NCBI GenBank assembly: GCA_020055645.1
Contig: CM034547.1
Span: 36,862,909 to 36,926,908 of the forward strand
From: Tomocerus qinae
Taxonomy: Eukaryota; Arthropoda; Collembola; Entomobryomorpha; Tomoceridae
Reading direction: 5' to 3'
DNA length: 64,000 nt
Position 1 is the stretch's first letter, and each line of letters begins with the position of its first letter. A program made the translations under genes and the position numbers. The notes under the pieces are model-generated. The model ran no database searches and was not told where the DNA came from. It saw nothing but the letters and a program-made list of their open reading frames with translations. Of this stretch, positions 41,562 through 52,028 are shown one piece after another.

Positions 41562-43175
41562 TTAAGTACTACCTCCATATCCCCCCAACATGATATCATA
41601 CTTAAGTTGGCATTCAGCTCCCCAATCATTAGGAAGAAATAGTTGAAACATTTCCGTAAAAGTGTGGTAGTTACAAGTGTCATCACTATTATCTCCGCAT
41701 TCTAATGTAACAACATGTGGCTTTTTTTCCGTTTCATTCCTGTAATAAATCTATGAATATCTTTTTTGATTTTCGGACAGAGTGATTGAGATCTATACGT
41801 ATAATTTTATGAGCTTAAGAACCTTTATTTCGTATGCACTGTCAGTTTTTGACTTGTGAAGTTCCAAAATCAAAGCAGCGGAGAAAGGTGGTCTCCTTTT
41901 GTTGTAGACTCCAAGAGTGTCCATTATTGTTGTGATGGTGTGATCATGACCAGAAAAGAAAATCATTTTCCGTGTAGATTTTCCTGTGATTTTGGCATTA
42001 AAATTGCCCTTCAATGTAGACAAAAGTGGACCTGCCCTTAATCTTTTCATTTCTGGAGTATACGTCAGCATTTCAAAGTAGAAATTGCCAAGAAATGTCG
42101 AATTTCCTTTATTTACTACTTTCTGAGCCCACTCTGGCAATGTGTAGTTAAAATAATTCTACAGCCCAAGTTTCATTTGTGAATCATTAATATTATAAGT
42201 GTTTAAGGTATGGTGATTTATTCAACTTTTCTTACCTCGATCACCAGTGTGTCGTAGAATTTGGAAAAGTCGGCAGGACTTGTTATGTTTAATCCGGTAT
42301 GAAAACTGAAATACTCGAAAAGAGCTTTGTTTTCTGTTCGAAAACTCTCTAATACATCTGACTTTGCCTTGAACTCGTTTGTAATTTGCTGATACCTTGG
42401 ACATGGGGCTTCCTGTCGGATTATCTAAAGAATTATGCTATAGGGATTTAGTTTTTTTCCTTTCAAGAAAAATTGTTTAATTAATTAATGTGGTTTGTCG
42501 ATTTACATTATCATACAACTTGGGGATCGTATGTATTGGCACTGGCTTCCAAGGTATACCCTCTCCTTGCGATTTTTCGGAGTGTTTTTCATTAGGGAGG
42601 TAAAACCCTGCGAGAAGCGCATTAGCACTCATAATGGTTCTGTCGACATCTGAACTTTGAATGTATACTTCATTTGCACTGAATTCTTTGCTTATAAATC
42701 CATTATATCTGTCACGGAGATAGCGACCTAGATTATATTCCTGCTCTATACCAAGCTGTAAGTAATCAACAAAAAATGTATCCACACATTATATTATGGG
42801 AACCGGAAAAAATGAAAAATCATTAACACAATGAAGTAGTTTGCTCAGGCGGCTTACTTTAGTCAATTGACTCCATCCTCCAGGCCAGTATGACTCATTG
42901 TTATAAGGATCGGTTGGATAAGTTTTATCTGGATTCCTGGCTCCATGTCTAAATATCTGAATAGAGACAAACAATAACTTCCGAAATCGAAATACGGATA
43001 TCAATTAAATGATTTTACGTACAATCTGGACTAGTTGTAAACTACTGTCGTCTTTAGTTTTCTTATCTGCTTGTACTGGACAGTTAGTCATAAGCAATAA
43101 AGTATTGAAAAAGAATATTTTTCCCAAAGTTGAAAGGGAAAAGAATTGCAAAGTGCTAATTACATTGGTCTCCAT
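41562..43175 (-). CDS. Secreted/lysosomal histidine acid phosphatase (prostatic-type), 404 aa
   Basis: Six exons on the minus strand: 43175-43023, 42956-42858, 42755-42507, 42424-42236, 42158-41823 and 41750-41562. They join to 405 codons. The start METNVISTL leads into a hydrophobic signal segment ending near CPVQA. The phosphate-binding RHGARNP is at residues 54-60, with nucleophile H55. A conserved Arg occurs in QSSDVDRTIMSA, and the proton-donor pair H301-D302 lies in FFSGHDHTI. The segment IYYRNET is shared with vertebrate prostatic acid phosphatase, and late cysteines fit its disulfides. The enzyme hydrolyses phosphomonoesters at acid pH in lysosomes or outside the cell. There is no obvious C-terminal anchor. 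Its upstream DNA is cut by an LTR retrotransposon only 400 bp from the start codon. Confidence 0.93.
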
Positions 43176-43574
43176 ACTTTTGTTCTCATCTATCTGATAA
43201 CTAACTTAAAACAAAAGCCGTTAGCGATATTGTGATTATCGCAATTTGTAGGGTGTGTGTAACAATTTATTATCAAAGAGATAACTGAGATTCGCCATGA
43301 CCAAAATAATACTATCTACCATATGATTAGTTACCATCCAGCTATCTGTCCACAGGGATATCGTGAAAGTTTGAAAGTATTTTTATAGATATTATGTTAT
43401 GTGTGTATAGCATTTTGTTAGTATGAACAACCAACCTATCCCTTCAGGAAGCTTAATTTGTTCAATCTGCCAAACAAAGCCCATAAAATGCATATGAGTG
43501 TGAATTGTCGATGTAAAACGATTAAAGAGTAATGACTTTACTTCATACTTGTGTGATGTGACAGGTGAAAGTAT
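43176..43574 (-). promoter_or_regulatory. Remaining upstream region of the acid phosphatase gene
   Basis: This is 399 bp of host sequence between the start codon and the retrotransposon. It is the surviving part of what was probably a shared promoter with the divergent CUB gene; the other ~110 bp now lies at 56516-56626. The last four bases, GTAT (43571-43574), are one copy of the target-site duplication. No TATA box was assigned. Confidence 0.45.
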
Positions 43575-44139
43575 TCTGGCGAAAATAAGGGTATTTGGTA
43601 TAATCTTTTCGCGATGTCTGTTGAGACGATGATTAGGTGCACAATAAAAGATACGATGATAACACAATATTATTATTAATTGCAAATGAGAAAAGGCAGA
43701 CTATGCCATAATTTATTATAGCTTTACTGGCAGAAATAGTAAATGGACAAAATTAAGAAAATGATTGATTTAATGGAATTTAATCAAAAATAAATGAAAA
43801 ATGTCTCGCCACAGAAGCGAAGACAAGTCACCACGACGAAAGTCGGTCCAAGAGTCCAGAGTCTGAGTTCCATTGCATAGGAAATCCTCCAGATTTCCTA
43901 TGCCATCATATAATTCTATCTGTCATGCATAGGGATATTGGGCTAATTAGTGCATGCATCCAGGTATCTCCAGGTAGTTTGTTTGTGTGGGTGGGGTCTA
44001 AATGGAACCAACTGTGCGCAATCCAATGGGATTGCGACAACTCAAAAGACGCAACAGCTAGTTCATCCTCGTATGCAAATGCAAGGACAACTGAGATGAC
44101 TGTCCATTGCACTCAGCTGTCTTTGCATTTCATCTTACA
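43575..44139 (-). repeat. 3' LTR of the Gypsy element
   Basis: 565 bp, reading TGTAAG...GCCAGA in element sense. An AATAAA (as TTTATT at 43712-43717) gives a polyadenylation signal. Two hairpins are visible: 11-bp arms at 43875-43903 and 8-bp arms (CGCAATCC/GGATTGCG) near 44016-44035. It lies upstream of the acid phosphatase gene in the same orientation, so it could supply promoter activity to it; that is inference. Confidence 0.93.
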
Positions 44140-44633
44140 TCTCCTATGGTCCCTCGGCATCTTTATCGGGGGTAATGGCGGTTGATTCCGTTGCTCCCTG
44201 GGGTATACATGCATGGAAATTATTATTTTATTTTGGGCTAATCGGCGGTACACATCACGTCAGGTGTTATGGACAAGAGTGCACATGCAAGAACAAGTAT
44301 TTAAACAGATCTTAATTGTTTACGTGATTACAATGTAGTTGGAACTCAGGGACATTTCAAAGAAAATTTATATAAAGAAGTGAACTACTTGCTATGACTA
44401 TGTAGGTAAATGATACAATCCTGATGTAAATAGATAAAACATCGAAATCAAAGAAAAAGAATAATAATGCTATTTACTAAAGTTAGACTATAATTAGTCA
44501 TGCACACTGTACAGCATGGGAATACCAATTGAGAATTATAGGCGGATTGAGCGCCTGTTGTAGAACTTTTCCATCCAAATATCAAGCCGAGTCGTAAGGC
44601 AAAAAAGAATTGGGTACATGTAGGAGTGAGACT
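44140..44633 (-). other. Non-coding 3' part of the Gypsy element
   Basis: This lies between the ORF3 stop and the 3' LTR. The bases next to the LTR read GAGGGACCATAGGAGA in element sense, which is the only candidate polypurine tract and is a weak one. Confidence 0.4.
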
Positions 44634-45677
44634 TTATTCTTGGAAGAAGTAACAATAGGGTTTGTGGTTACGAGCGCCTCCTACAACACTAAGGGCTTTG
44701 CAAGAATGACATTTTAGCAGGGATAGCGACGGTGGGGAGGGCTTAGCTTTGCAATGGTGGGATACGTGCCCATATCTTCTACACTGAAAACATATTGGTA
44801 CACCAGCTTGGCTACGGAACACATGAGTTAAACGAGTAGGAATACGACCCGAGTAACGAATAATTCTCGAAGGGGAAGCTACATCTAATTGCATCAAAGA
44901 TGGAATAAATGGATTCGGGGCAGGAATGAAAGTACTACAAGATGTAGACGGTTGAGGGCGTTGTAAGCGTTTTAATTGAGAATTACCCTGACGAATAGAA
45001 CCAAAACCCGTAGCTCGATTATTTAATGGTGGTTGAGACAGCCAGCCTTCCCTATCCTTGAAATTTCGCGACAACTGTATGAGGTTCTCCCTTTCTTTAT
45101 CTATCATAGCTTGAGATTTTGGGGCTGGGTATCTGGACATATCATTTATAGCCTGTCGTATCGCATTTAAACGAGCTTGTTTTCGCGGCAAAGACTTTAA
45201 ATATAAAGCTTCGGCTTGTAATGTTGGACTAGCATTCCTAAAATTGTCCATGGAAATAGCAGGTTGCCTACGTCGTGTACTAGCCTGTACTGATACTGGA
45301 GCCCTTCCAGTTGGTAACCCAAATCTAACAAAATGAACAGATTTTTTCGGAGGAGTTGCTATAATAGAATTAAAGCGGGCTCGTCTCGAAGAAGTAGGAA
45401 GTTCCTGACGGTAAATTAATTTCTCAGTTAAAGTAGGAGGAGTACGACGTATAGTAGGAGCACGTGGGGGAGCAGTTACTATAATGTTTGGGATTGAAAG
45501 GATATCCCTAATGGGTGCAGGAGTAGGAGGCCTAGTGGTAACGGCTCTAGCATTTTCCTATTGAGGAATGGATTCCCCCAACAATTCAGATTCCTTTTCT
45601 ACAGGGATTTCTTGAATGTCATCATCGCTCAAGCTTAACAAGCCACACTCTTCTTCCAGATCAATTATATCTTCCAT
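44634..45677 (-). CDS. Gypsy element ORF3: CCHC zinc-knuckle protein with one in-frame stop
   Basis: The frame runs from an ATG at 45677 to the stop at 44634 (347 codons) with a single TAG at 45558-45560, 39 codons in. Downstream of it a 205-residue ORF starts at 45251. The N-terminus is acidic (MEDIIDLEEECGLLSLSDDD). The middle is rich in Pro, Arg and Thr. Near the end CFQCRRYGHVSHHC is a CX2CX4HX4C knuckle, followed by a second Cys/His group (CHSC...H...C). A polypyrimidine tract and ACAG lie directly before the ATG (TTTTGGTTTTACAG, then TC and ATG), so a spliced subgenomic RNA, as used for env in errantivirus-like elements, is possible. It has no signal peptide or membrane span, so it is not an envelope protein. 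A nucleic-acid-binding role is inferred. Confidence 0.7.
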
Positions 45678-45791
45678 GACTGTAAAACCAAAAGCTCATA
45701 AGCAAAGCAAGTGATTGATAAATAATCTTTTGATAGAAGCATGGGATAAAGCGAAAGCTCAATTGAGAAGGCAATTGTGATGCGACTTTGA

Positions 45792-48700
45792 TTAATCGTC
45801 TGAATCCGAACTATAATTTTCTTTAACAGATTTATGAGACTTGTGAGTTAGATGTTTAAGATAATTTACTTTGATTTTCTCATTCTTCGGATTGACTGTG
45901 ATCTTATAGAAATCAATAATATCGGTTCCTATGACTAAGTCGTACGGTAACCTTTTGACAATCAGAAAATCTGCTGTAATTGGAACGTTGTCTAGCGGAA
46001 AGACAAAGCGTGCTTTTGACTGAACGGTAACTATATCCTCAACAGAAGGAGTGCCCATCCAGGCTAGATTGTAATTTACAGACAGAGACTTGTTTGAAAT
46101 AGAAAAACTATGATTCATCTTCTTGAACTTAAATAACAGTTTGGGATGAACTGCTGATTTCGGAGCACGATTAGTAATGTACATCTGTACCTTTCCAAAT
46201 GGGAACCGTAACAAGCGTAAACTGTCAATTAACGGAACTTCGACTTGTTGAAGCCATAGATTAGACGTTTCATGGTTCAATTCAGCTAACTTATGTGAGT
46301 CTGACTCTGAATCCGATGAGGCTACAGAGGAGGCTTTATTTGAAGTGGCTATGCTATAATCGTCTATAGTTGATTCTTTGCGCTTAGAGAATGGAATAGG
46401 ATCGTGGGGGCATCCCAACCAAGTATACTTTTTATCAATTTCTACTTCATTGGTATCGGGATTCACGTATAGATCGTAGCGAGAAACAACATCAACTGCT
46501 AATAGCATATCACAAGGAAGATTCTTTAGAACCACGTAGTCAGAACAAATTGGATTACCCTTGATGGGACAATCAAAACGAGCAATTTTCTCTGCAATTT
46601 CATATTTGTGATCTGATTTAAGAGCCCATTTAGAAAGATCGAAAACTTCAGGAATTTTCAAAAGACAAACTTTAAGATCGTATTTATTGCATTTCTTAGA
46701 CTTATCGTTGTTAGACAGCAGAGAATCAACGAATTTGTCGCTAACTGCTGACTTAGGTGCGTCTTTACTCATTTTAACGTAGATTGGTCCATGAGGGGTT
46801 GGTATGATATGGAATGGTGGTTTAGGAATAAAACCAGAATTAGACGAACTGCTTGATTCACTTGAGCGACTTGATTTGGCAGAATGAATACCAGCTAACT
46901 TCTTTGAACTCTTAGTGGATTTTCCTCTGGTAGAAGTAGTAGAGGGAGCTTTCTTACTAGATTTAGTTGAAGTTGGGTTGGTAGCGACAGAATTAGCGTC
47001 TGTTTTCACTACTGACCTCTGGGCGGTTGAAGCCTTCGCTCCTCGTTTTGAAGATGAAGCAGTTCTTAAAGTATGACCATAATCCGAATGTGAAAATCTA
47101 AATGGTTCGGCTTTAGTTCGAGCAGCTCTTCGTGAAGTGGATGAAGCATCCGATTCTTCAGGCTGTTGATCAAATTGTGATGGGACTAATGCCTCTGGCT
47201 CTTCTTGTTGTTGGTCATGTTGTTGATCTTCATGATCGCTTTCTTCATTTTCATGCTCACTTAGAATTTCCATGTTGATCGGAGTAGCATTTCTACTTCT
47301 GGATTGTCGTCTTGGTGGAGCTGTAGGAGGGTCTACATTTGAACTTCGATTTTGGCTATCCGGGGATTCAGCAGTGTCTGAATTGGATAGAGCCGATTGG
47401 AATGAAAGTCTTGAATCTCCCATGTCTATGGTTTGGTTAGGTGATATGGGATTATCCTCATTGGTCGACTTAGAATTTGCGACAGAAAGAGGTAAGGAAG
47501 CTTCTGAGATAGTAGTACTCATTGCTATAGACTTACTACTTGATGGAGGAGCTAATGAAGCTTCTAAAGGTTGTACAGTGTTAACAGTTACTGAAGGCTT
47601 AGAAGACCTGGGCTTTGGAATGGGGACCTCACTATAGATTGAATCAATTGTACCAGTTTTAGCGCTGAAGTACGATTTATCTGACATAAAGGTACGCATG
47701 TCATCTGGAACTTGATCATCTTCCCATTCAGTTTCATAGTAAACGTCACTCTCTTCAAATTCATCGTAATACAACTTTAAATGACGTACGTTTTCATCTC
47801 GAAGTCGGCCTTTGGAATTCGAACGAAGATCTTCTATGAGGTAATTGATGGGACCAGTTTGTTCAATTATCTGGAAAGGACCTCGCCAATTGGCTAACCA
47901 TTTTGCTACTAGTCCAGGAGTTCGAATTAAATTAACCAGTAGAACTTTATCACCAGGTTGGTATTGCATTGGAGGGTGACTTGCGTCCCATTTTAATTTT
48001 CGAAGTTGTTGATTTCTAATCGTTCTTTCTCTAGCTTCAGCTCTAGCTTTAGCTTGTCTAGTTACTCTAGCTTCGGGTTCGTCTTCAGATAAATGAGCGT
48101 CAATTTCAGGAAGGATTGTATCGCAATTCAAACGAGGTTCGAAGCCTTTGAGTAAACGGGCAGGGCTAAAACCTGTTTCCGTGTGAAATGTGACATTAAT
48201 ATAATACTTTGCTTTATGCATAAATTGATCCCAATCGTTATGTTTAGAGTTTACGAATTTCTTAATGATTCGTTTAATTGTGTCATTATGACGTTCAACT
48301 ACACCACAAGTTGTGTGATTGTGTGCGGAAGCAAAAGAAAGTTCTATGTGGTATTTTGCGCAATACTCTTTAAAAGCTTTGGAATTAAAGTGTGTGCCTT
48401 GATCGCAGACTATTTTATTGGGAATTGAATGGTTGTAGATAACGGCATGTTCAAGAGCTTTAATAGCGCATTTGGCTTCGCAAGTTTTTGTAGGAACTAT
48501 TTCTACATAACGAGTGAGGTGATCTATGATAACTAAAGCGTATTTATTGAGTGTTCTTTTAGTGGTAGGGAAAGGACCAATAAAATCCATTCCGATTCTC
48601 TCAAATGGTTTATGTGGTGGAGGATCAGGTTGAAGGGGACCTGGAGTGGCTGTTGTAGGTCTGTTGTGGAATTGGCAAATTTGGCAACCAAGAATGAAAC

Positions 48701-51700
48701 GTTTGGTTTGTCTGTACATTTTCGGCCAATAAAACCTTGATTGGATAATCTTCCACGTCCTCAAAAATCCTAAATGTCCAGCATCATCTTCATGCACGGT
48801 TGTCAGAATTTTCTTTCGTAGTTTGGCTGGAACTACTAGTAACCACTCATTAGCTTGTTCGTCAAAACTTGATCTGACTAAGACTTGATTGTACATAGCG
48901 AAAGAAGCGTATCGAGGATCCAATGGGAACTCGTCGGGATTAGCGTCATAATTTTCTAGAGCTTCAATTATTGGAAGAAGCTTTGGATCAGCTCTTTGAA
49001 GAGTTTCAAGTTTGATCATGTCTATGTTTTCTTCACTTGTGGACAGCGCATGTAAATGTTCAGAGAAGTCAAGTGGTTCTTTATCTGCTTCATTGGCTTC
49101 GTCAACAGGATTACGAGATAGGGAATCGACATTTCTATGTTTGGCACCACTCTTATATTCAATATCAAAACGATAAGGCATAAGTCGTAGAGCATAACTT
49201 TGGAGTCGTCCTGTTGGATTCTTGTTTTTCATAAGAGCACAAAGTGAACAATGATCAGTGACAATTGTGAAGAAGCGTCCATGAATATAGGGACGAAATG
49301 TTTCAATTGCATAGACAATACCCAAGCACTCAAGATGTGGAGCAGGGTAATTTTCTTCAGCTTTCTTCAGACTTCTTGAAGCATAAGCGACTACTTTCCA
49401 ATTACCATCTGTTTGCTTTTGTTCTAACGTAGCGCCTAAGCCCAATTTGGAAGCGTCAGTATAAACTCTAGTAGGGACATTATCTTTCGGATAAGCCATG
49501 ACTACTGGTGAACAAAGGATATCTTTAAGCTTGTCAAAAGCTGCTTGGTGTTCTTCTTTCCATTCAAACTTAGCGTTCTTATGAGTGAGCTTATTTAAAG
49601 GTTTACAAACATTGGAATACAATGGGATAAAACGTCGGTAATAGCCGCATAAATGAACAAAGGATCTAATGTCTTTAACAGTTTTAGGAGTTGGAAATTC
49701 TTTGACGGCTCGACATTTGTCAGGATCTGGGGATATACCATCTTTAGAAACGATATGACCAAGGAATTTAAGTTTGCTACAAGCGAATCTACATTTCTCT
49801 GGCTTTAATTTCAATCCTGCATTAGCGATAGCAATAAATACAGCCTCTATGTGATCGAGGTGAGAGTCAAAATCACGACTATGGATTATAATGTCGTCCA
49901 AGTACGCAAGCGCGACAGTCCATTTAAGACCACCGAGAACCATATCCATCAATCTTTGGAATGTTTGTGCGGCTCCGCATAAACCAAAAGGCATTTTCAA
50001 GAAATGATGTAGTCCGTCACCAGTAATAAACGCGGTCTTTTGAATTGAATCAGGATGCATTGGGATTTGATTATAGGCATCCGCCATATCGCAAGCTGAA
50101 AAATATTCGTCATCGGCAAAGCAATCTAACGCATCATCATTTCTAAGTAAAGGATAACGATCTACAGCGGTTTTAGCGTTAAGAGCACGATAATCAATGC
50201 AGAAACGTGTGGTTTTATCTTGCTTAGGAACTAACACAACGGGGCTAGACCAAGGAGAGCTAGAAGGTTCGATTACTCCTTTCTCTAACATTTCGTTTAC
50301 TTGCTTGTTGATTTCGATTCGTTCTGCAAAAGAATAGCGATATGGTCTTTGTTTAATTGGGAGTTCGTCCTGTGTTTCGATTCTATGGCTGATAAGATGG
50401 GTACAGCCAATATCATTTGGGTGTTGCTTAAAGACTTCAGGATAACTCATAATTAAATCGTAGAGTCGGTAGCGTTGTTCTTCATTCAATTCATTTCCAA
50501 CTGTTACTTTCTTTGCAAATGCTTGTTGTTCAACGGACAAAGTTTGGAGTAATTGATCTGCAGTAAGATCACGCTGAGCTACTGATGCAGTAGAAGAGCG
50601 CATAGCGAACATATGTTCTTCGGCTTTGTCCAAATCACCGACGATTTGGTCTGATGTAAAACTTTCACAGTTGCCAATTGTTGAATGAGGCTTCAATTTA
50701 ATGACTCTTGGTGAAAAATTGCAAATGTATACCTGTCCTTTGCCATCTTCCAAGTGAATGATTGAATTGCCAATACTAACTGATTTGTTAAATCGAAGAT
50801 GTCTATCTGGAGTGACTAAAACATCTGAAGTAGGTGGATTCTTTGCATAAACTTCAATGGCAACAGCTGTGTTAGGTGGTAAACGAGTTTGATTTAATAA
50901 ACGCAGTTTGCAAATTTGGTTACTTTTGGACTTACGAGTAGCGTCATAAATCACGTCTGACAGAGTAGAGCTACTAGAAGTTGTAGACTCTGAGTCTGAG
51001 CTTTCTTCGCCTAAAAGGGAATCGGCGGGATTAATAGAACTAGATAAATTTGTTGATGGGATTGGAACTGGTTGTTTATTTGGAACATTAAGCTGTTTTC
51101 TTGGTGCGTCCAAATTCATGTTGATTCCATAGTAGAATCTTCCAGTATCATAATCCAAGTGTACTTTGTAAGCACGGAGCCAATCAACTCCAAGGACCAT
51201 ACAGTTATTAAGTCCGGGTACAATAAAGAATCTCCAGAGAATTTCTTGATTACCATCAACGGAAATAAACATTTCAACTTGTCGAGTAACTGGGATTGAT
51301 CTGAATCTTCCTACTGACAATTTAACTCGAAAAGGTTGTATGTTGGAAATTCTGTGAAATGTGTTTGGACGAGAACATCTTATTAGCTTTTGAAGTGTTT
51401 GTGGGCTTACGGCTGAAATTGTAGCGCCAGTGTCAGTTAAAGTAGGGACTTTGACAGATTCAACAAATACTTCACAACCTCTAAGGACTCGTCTTCTTCC
51501 TTTTCCTCGGTAACGTACGGGATAAATTCCTCTTTCCGCTTGAGTTACAGGAGTGTCTTCTGAACTAAACGAATTTGATTCTGAATTGTAAGTAGCTCCA
51601 CTTTCTGAAGCGGCATGATTGGTTTTAGAGACTTTACTTGAAAAATTTGCTTTAATGCTGAGGAATGATTGTTCGGTTTCCTGAGGCTTATTAAGAAGTG

Positions 51701-52028
51701 CAAGTTTCCAATTATAATTTGCCAAATGATTAGGCAATGACTTAGTAGGCTTAAGTGGAGCCGGAATGGGTGTAGACTGTAAATTAACTTTAGCATAAGT
51801 GGCTATATTATCTTTTTCTATAGATGCTGACCGAAGTTTACGCATCGAAGTACTAACTATTTCATGAGAATCTTTAACTACATCGGCATAGGATCTAGTA
51901 TTACTTTGAGAAACTAAACTATTAATAGAAGGAAATTCAGAAATTGGACTATTACTATGAGAAACTATATTATTAGGAGTATTGGAAGAATTATTTACAA
52001 GTGATCCACTCTCGGGTAGCTTCGTCAA
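45792..52028 (-). CDS. pol: Gypsy Pol polyprotein with long C-terminal extension, 2078 codons
   Basis: Domains in order (approximate residues from 52028): Ser-rich leader; retropepsin with active-site DTGA near 196 and LGVDWL; reverse transcriptase with ALAYLDD near 704; RNase H starting TDAS; integrase with the HHCC finger near 1076-1115 and catalytic D/D/E near 1146, 1210 and 1246 (MDFIGPF, CDQGTHF, GVVERHND); and a GPY/F-type module (WRGPFQIIEQTGPINY). About 760 residues continue past the integrase core: a Ser/Glu/Lys-rich disordered part and then two similar globular modules near 1745-1860 and 1940-2055. The frame is -1 relative to gag and overlaps its stop; the frame is open upstream of the first listed TTG codon, so expression is probably by frameshifting. 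Pol copies the RNA and integrates the cDNA. It is intact. Confidence 0.93.
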   Translation of the reverse strand: MTKLPESGSLVNNSSNTPNNIVSHSNSPISEFPSINSLVSQSNTRSYADVVKDSHEIVSTSMRKLRSASIEKDNIATYAKVNLQSTPIPAPLKPTKSLPNHLANYNWKLALLNKPQETEQSFLSIKANFSSKVSKTNHAASESGATYNSESNSFSSEDTPVTQAERGIYPVRYRGKGRRRVLRGCEVFVESVKVPTLTDTGATISAVSPQTLQKLIRCSRPNTFHRISNIQPFRVKLSVGRFRSIPVTRQVEMFISVDGNQEILWRFFIVPGLNNCMVLGVDWLRAYKVHLDYDTGRFYYGINMNLDAPRKQLNVPNKQPVPIPSTNLSSSINPADSLLGEESSDSESTTSSSSTLSDVIYDATRKSKSNQICKLRLLNQTRLPPNTAVAIEVYAKNPPTSDVLVTPDRHLRFNKSVSIGNSIIHLEDGKGQVYICNFSPRVIKLKPHSTIGNCESFTSDQIVGDLDKAEEHMFAMRSSTASVAQRDLTADQLLQTLSVEQQAFAKKVTVGNELNEEQRYRLYDLIMSYPEVFKQHPNDIGCTHLISHRIETQDELPIKQRPYRYSFAERIEINKQVNEMLEKGVIEPSSSPWSSPVVLVPKQDKTTRFCIDYRALNAKTAVDRYPLLRNDDALDCFADDEYFSACDMADAYNQIPMHPDSIQKTAFITGDGLHHFLKMPFGLCGAAQTFQRLMDMVLGGLKWTVALAYLDDIIIHSRDFDSHLDHIEAVFIAIANAGLKLKPEKCRFACSKLKFLGHIVSKDGISPDPDKCRAVKEFPTPKTVKDIRSFVHLCGYYRRFIPLYSNVCKPLNKLTHKNAKFEWKEEHQAAFDKLKDILCSPVVMAYPKDNVPTRVYTDASKLGLGATLEQKQTDGNWKVVAYASRSLKKAEENYPAPHLECLGIVYAIETFRPYIHGRFFTIVTDHCSLCALMKNKNPTGRLQSYALRLMPYRFDIEYKSGAKHRNVDSLSRNPVDEANEADKEPLDFSEHLHALSTSEENIDMIKLETLQRADPKLLPIIEALENYDANPDEFPLDPRYASFAMYNQVLVRSSFDEQANEWLLVVPAKLRKKILTTVHEDDAGHLGFLRTWKIIQSRFYWPKMYRQTKRFILGCQICQFHNRPTTATPGPLQPDPPPHKPFERIGMDFIGPFPTTKRTLNKYALVIIDHLTRYVEIVPTKTCEAKCAIKALEHAVIYNHSIPNKIVCDQGTHFNSKAFKEYCAKYHIELSFASAHNHTTCGVVERHNDTIKRIIKKFVNSKHNDWDQFMHKAKYYINVTFHTETGFSPARLLKGFEPRLNCDTILPEIDAHLSEDEPEARVTRQAKARAEARERTIRNQQLRKLKWDASHPPMQYQPGDKVLLVNLIRTPGLVAKWLANWRGPFQIIEQTGPINYLIEDLRSNSKGRLRDENVRHLKLYYDEFEESDVYYETEWEDDQVPDDMRTFMSDKSYFSAKTGTIDSIYSEVPIPKPRSSKPSVTVNTVQPLEASLAPPSSSKSIAMSTTISEASLPLSVANSKSTNEDNPISPNQTIDMGDSRLSFQSALSNSDTAESPDSQNRSSNVDPPTAPPRRQSRSRNATPINMEILSEHENEESDHEDQQHDQQQEEPEALVPSQFDQQPEESDASSTSRRAARTKAEPFRFSHSDYGHTLRTASSSKRGAKASTAQRSVVKTDANSVATNPTSTKSSKKAPSTTSTRGKSTKSSKKLAGIHSAKSSRSSESSSSSNSGFIPKPPFHIIPTPHGPIYVKMSKDAPKSAVSDKFVDSLLSNNDKSKKCNKYDLKVCLLKIPEVFDLSKWALKSDHKYEIAEKIARFDCPIKGNPICSDYVVLKNLPCDMLLAVDVVSRYDLYVNPDTNEVEIDKKYTWLGCPHDPIPFSKRKESTIDDYSIATSNKASSVASSDSESDSHKLAELNHETSNLWLQQVEVPLIDSLRLLRFPFGKVQMYITNRAPKSAVHPKLLFKFKKMNHSFSISNKSLSVNYNLAWMGTPSVEDIVTVQSKARFVFPLDNVPITADFLIVKRLPYDLVIGTDIIDFYKITVNPKNEKIKVNYLKHLTHKSHKSVKENYSSDSDD

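Noticed and set aside
43906-44112. 68-codon ORF on the minus strand in each LTR (also 56282-56488)
   Set aside because: It lies wholly inside the LTR, is duplicated because the LTR is, and overlaps an antisense ORF of similar size; no protein features.
44634-45677. ORF3 as a retroviral-type envelope
   Set aside because: No signal peptide, fusion peptide, furin site or membrane anchor; it has a zinc knuckle instead.
47272-47637. 121-codon plus-strand ORF inside pol
   Set aside because: Antisense shadow of the Ser-rich pol extension; no family features.
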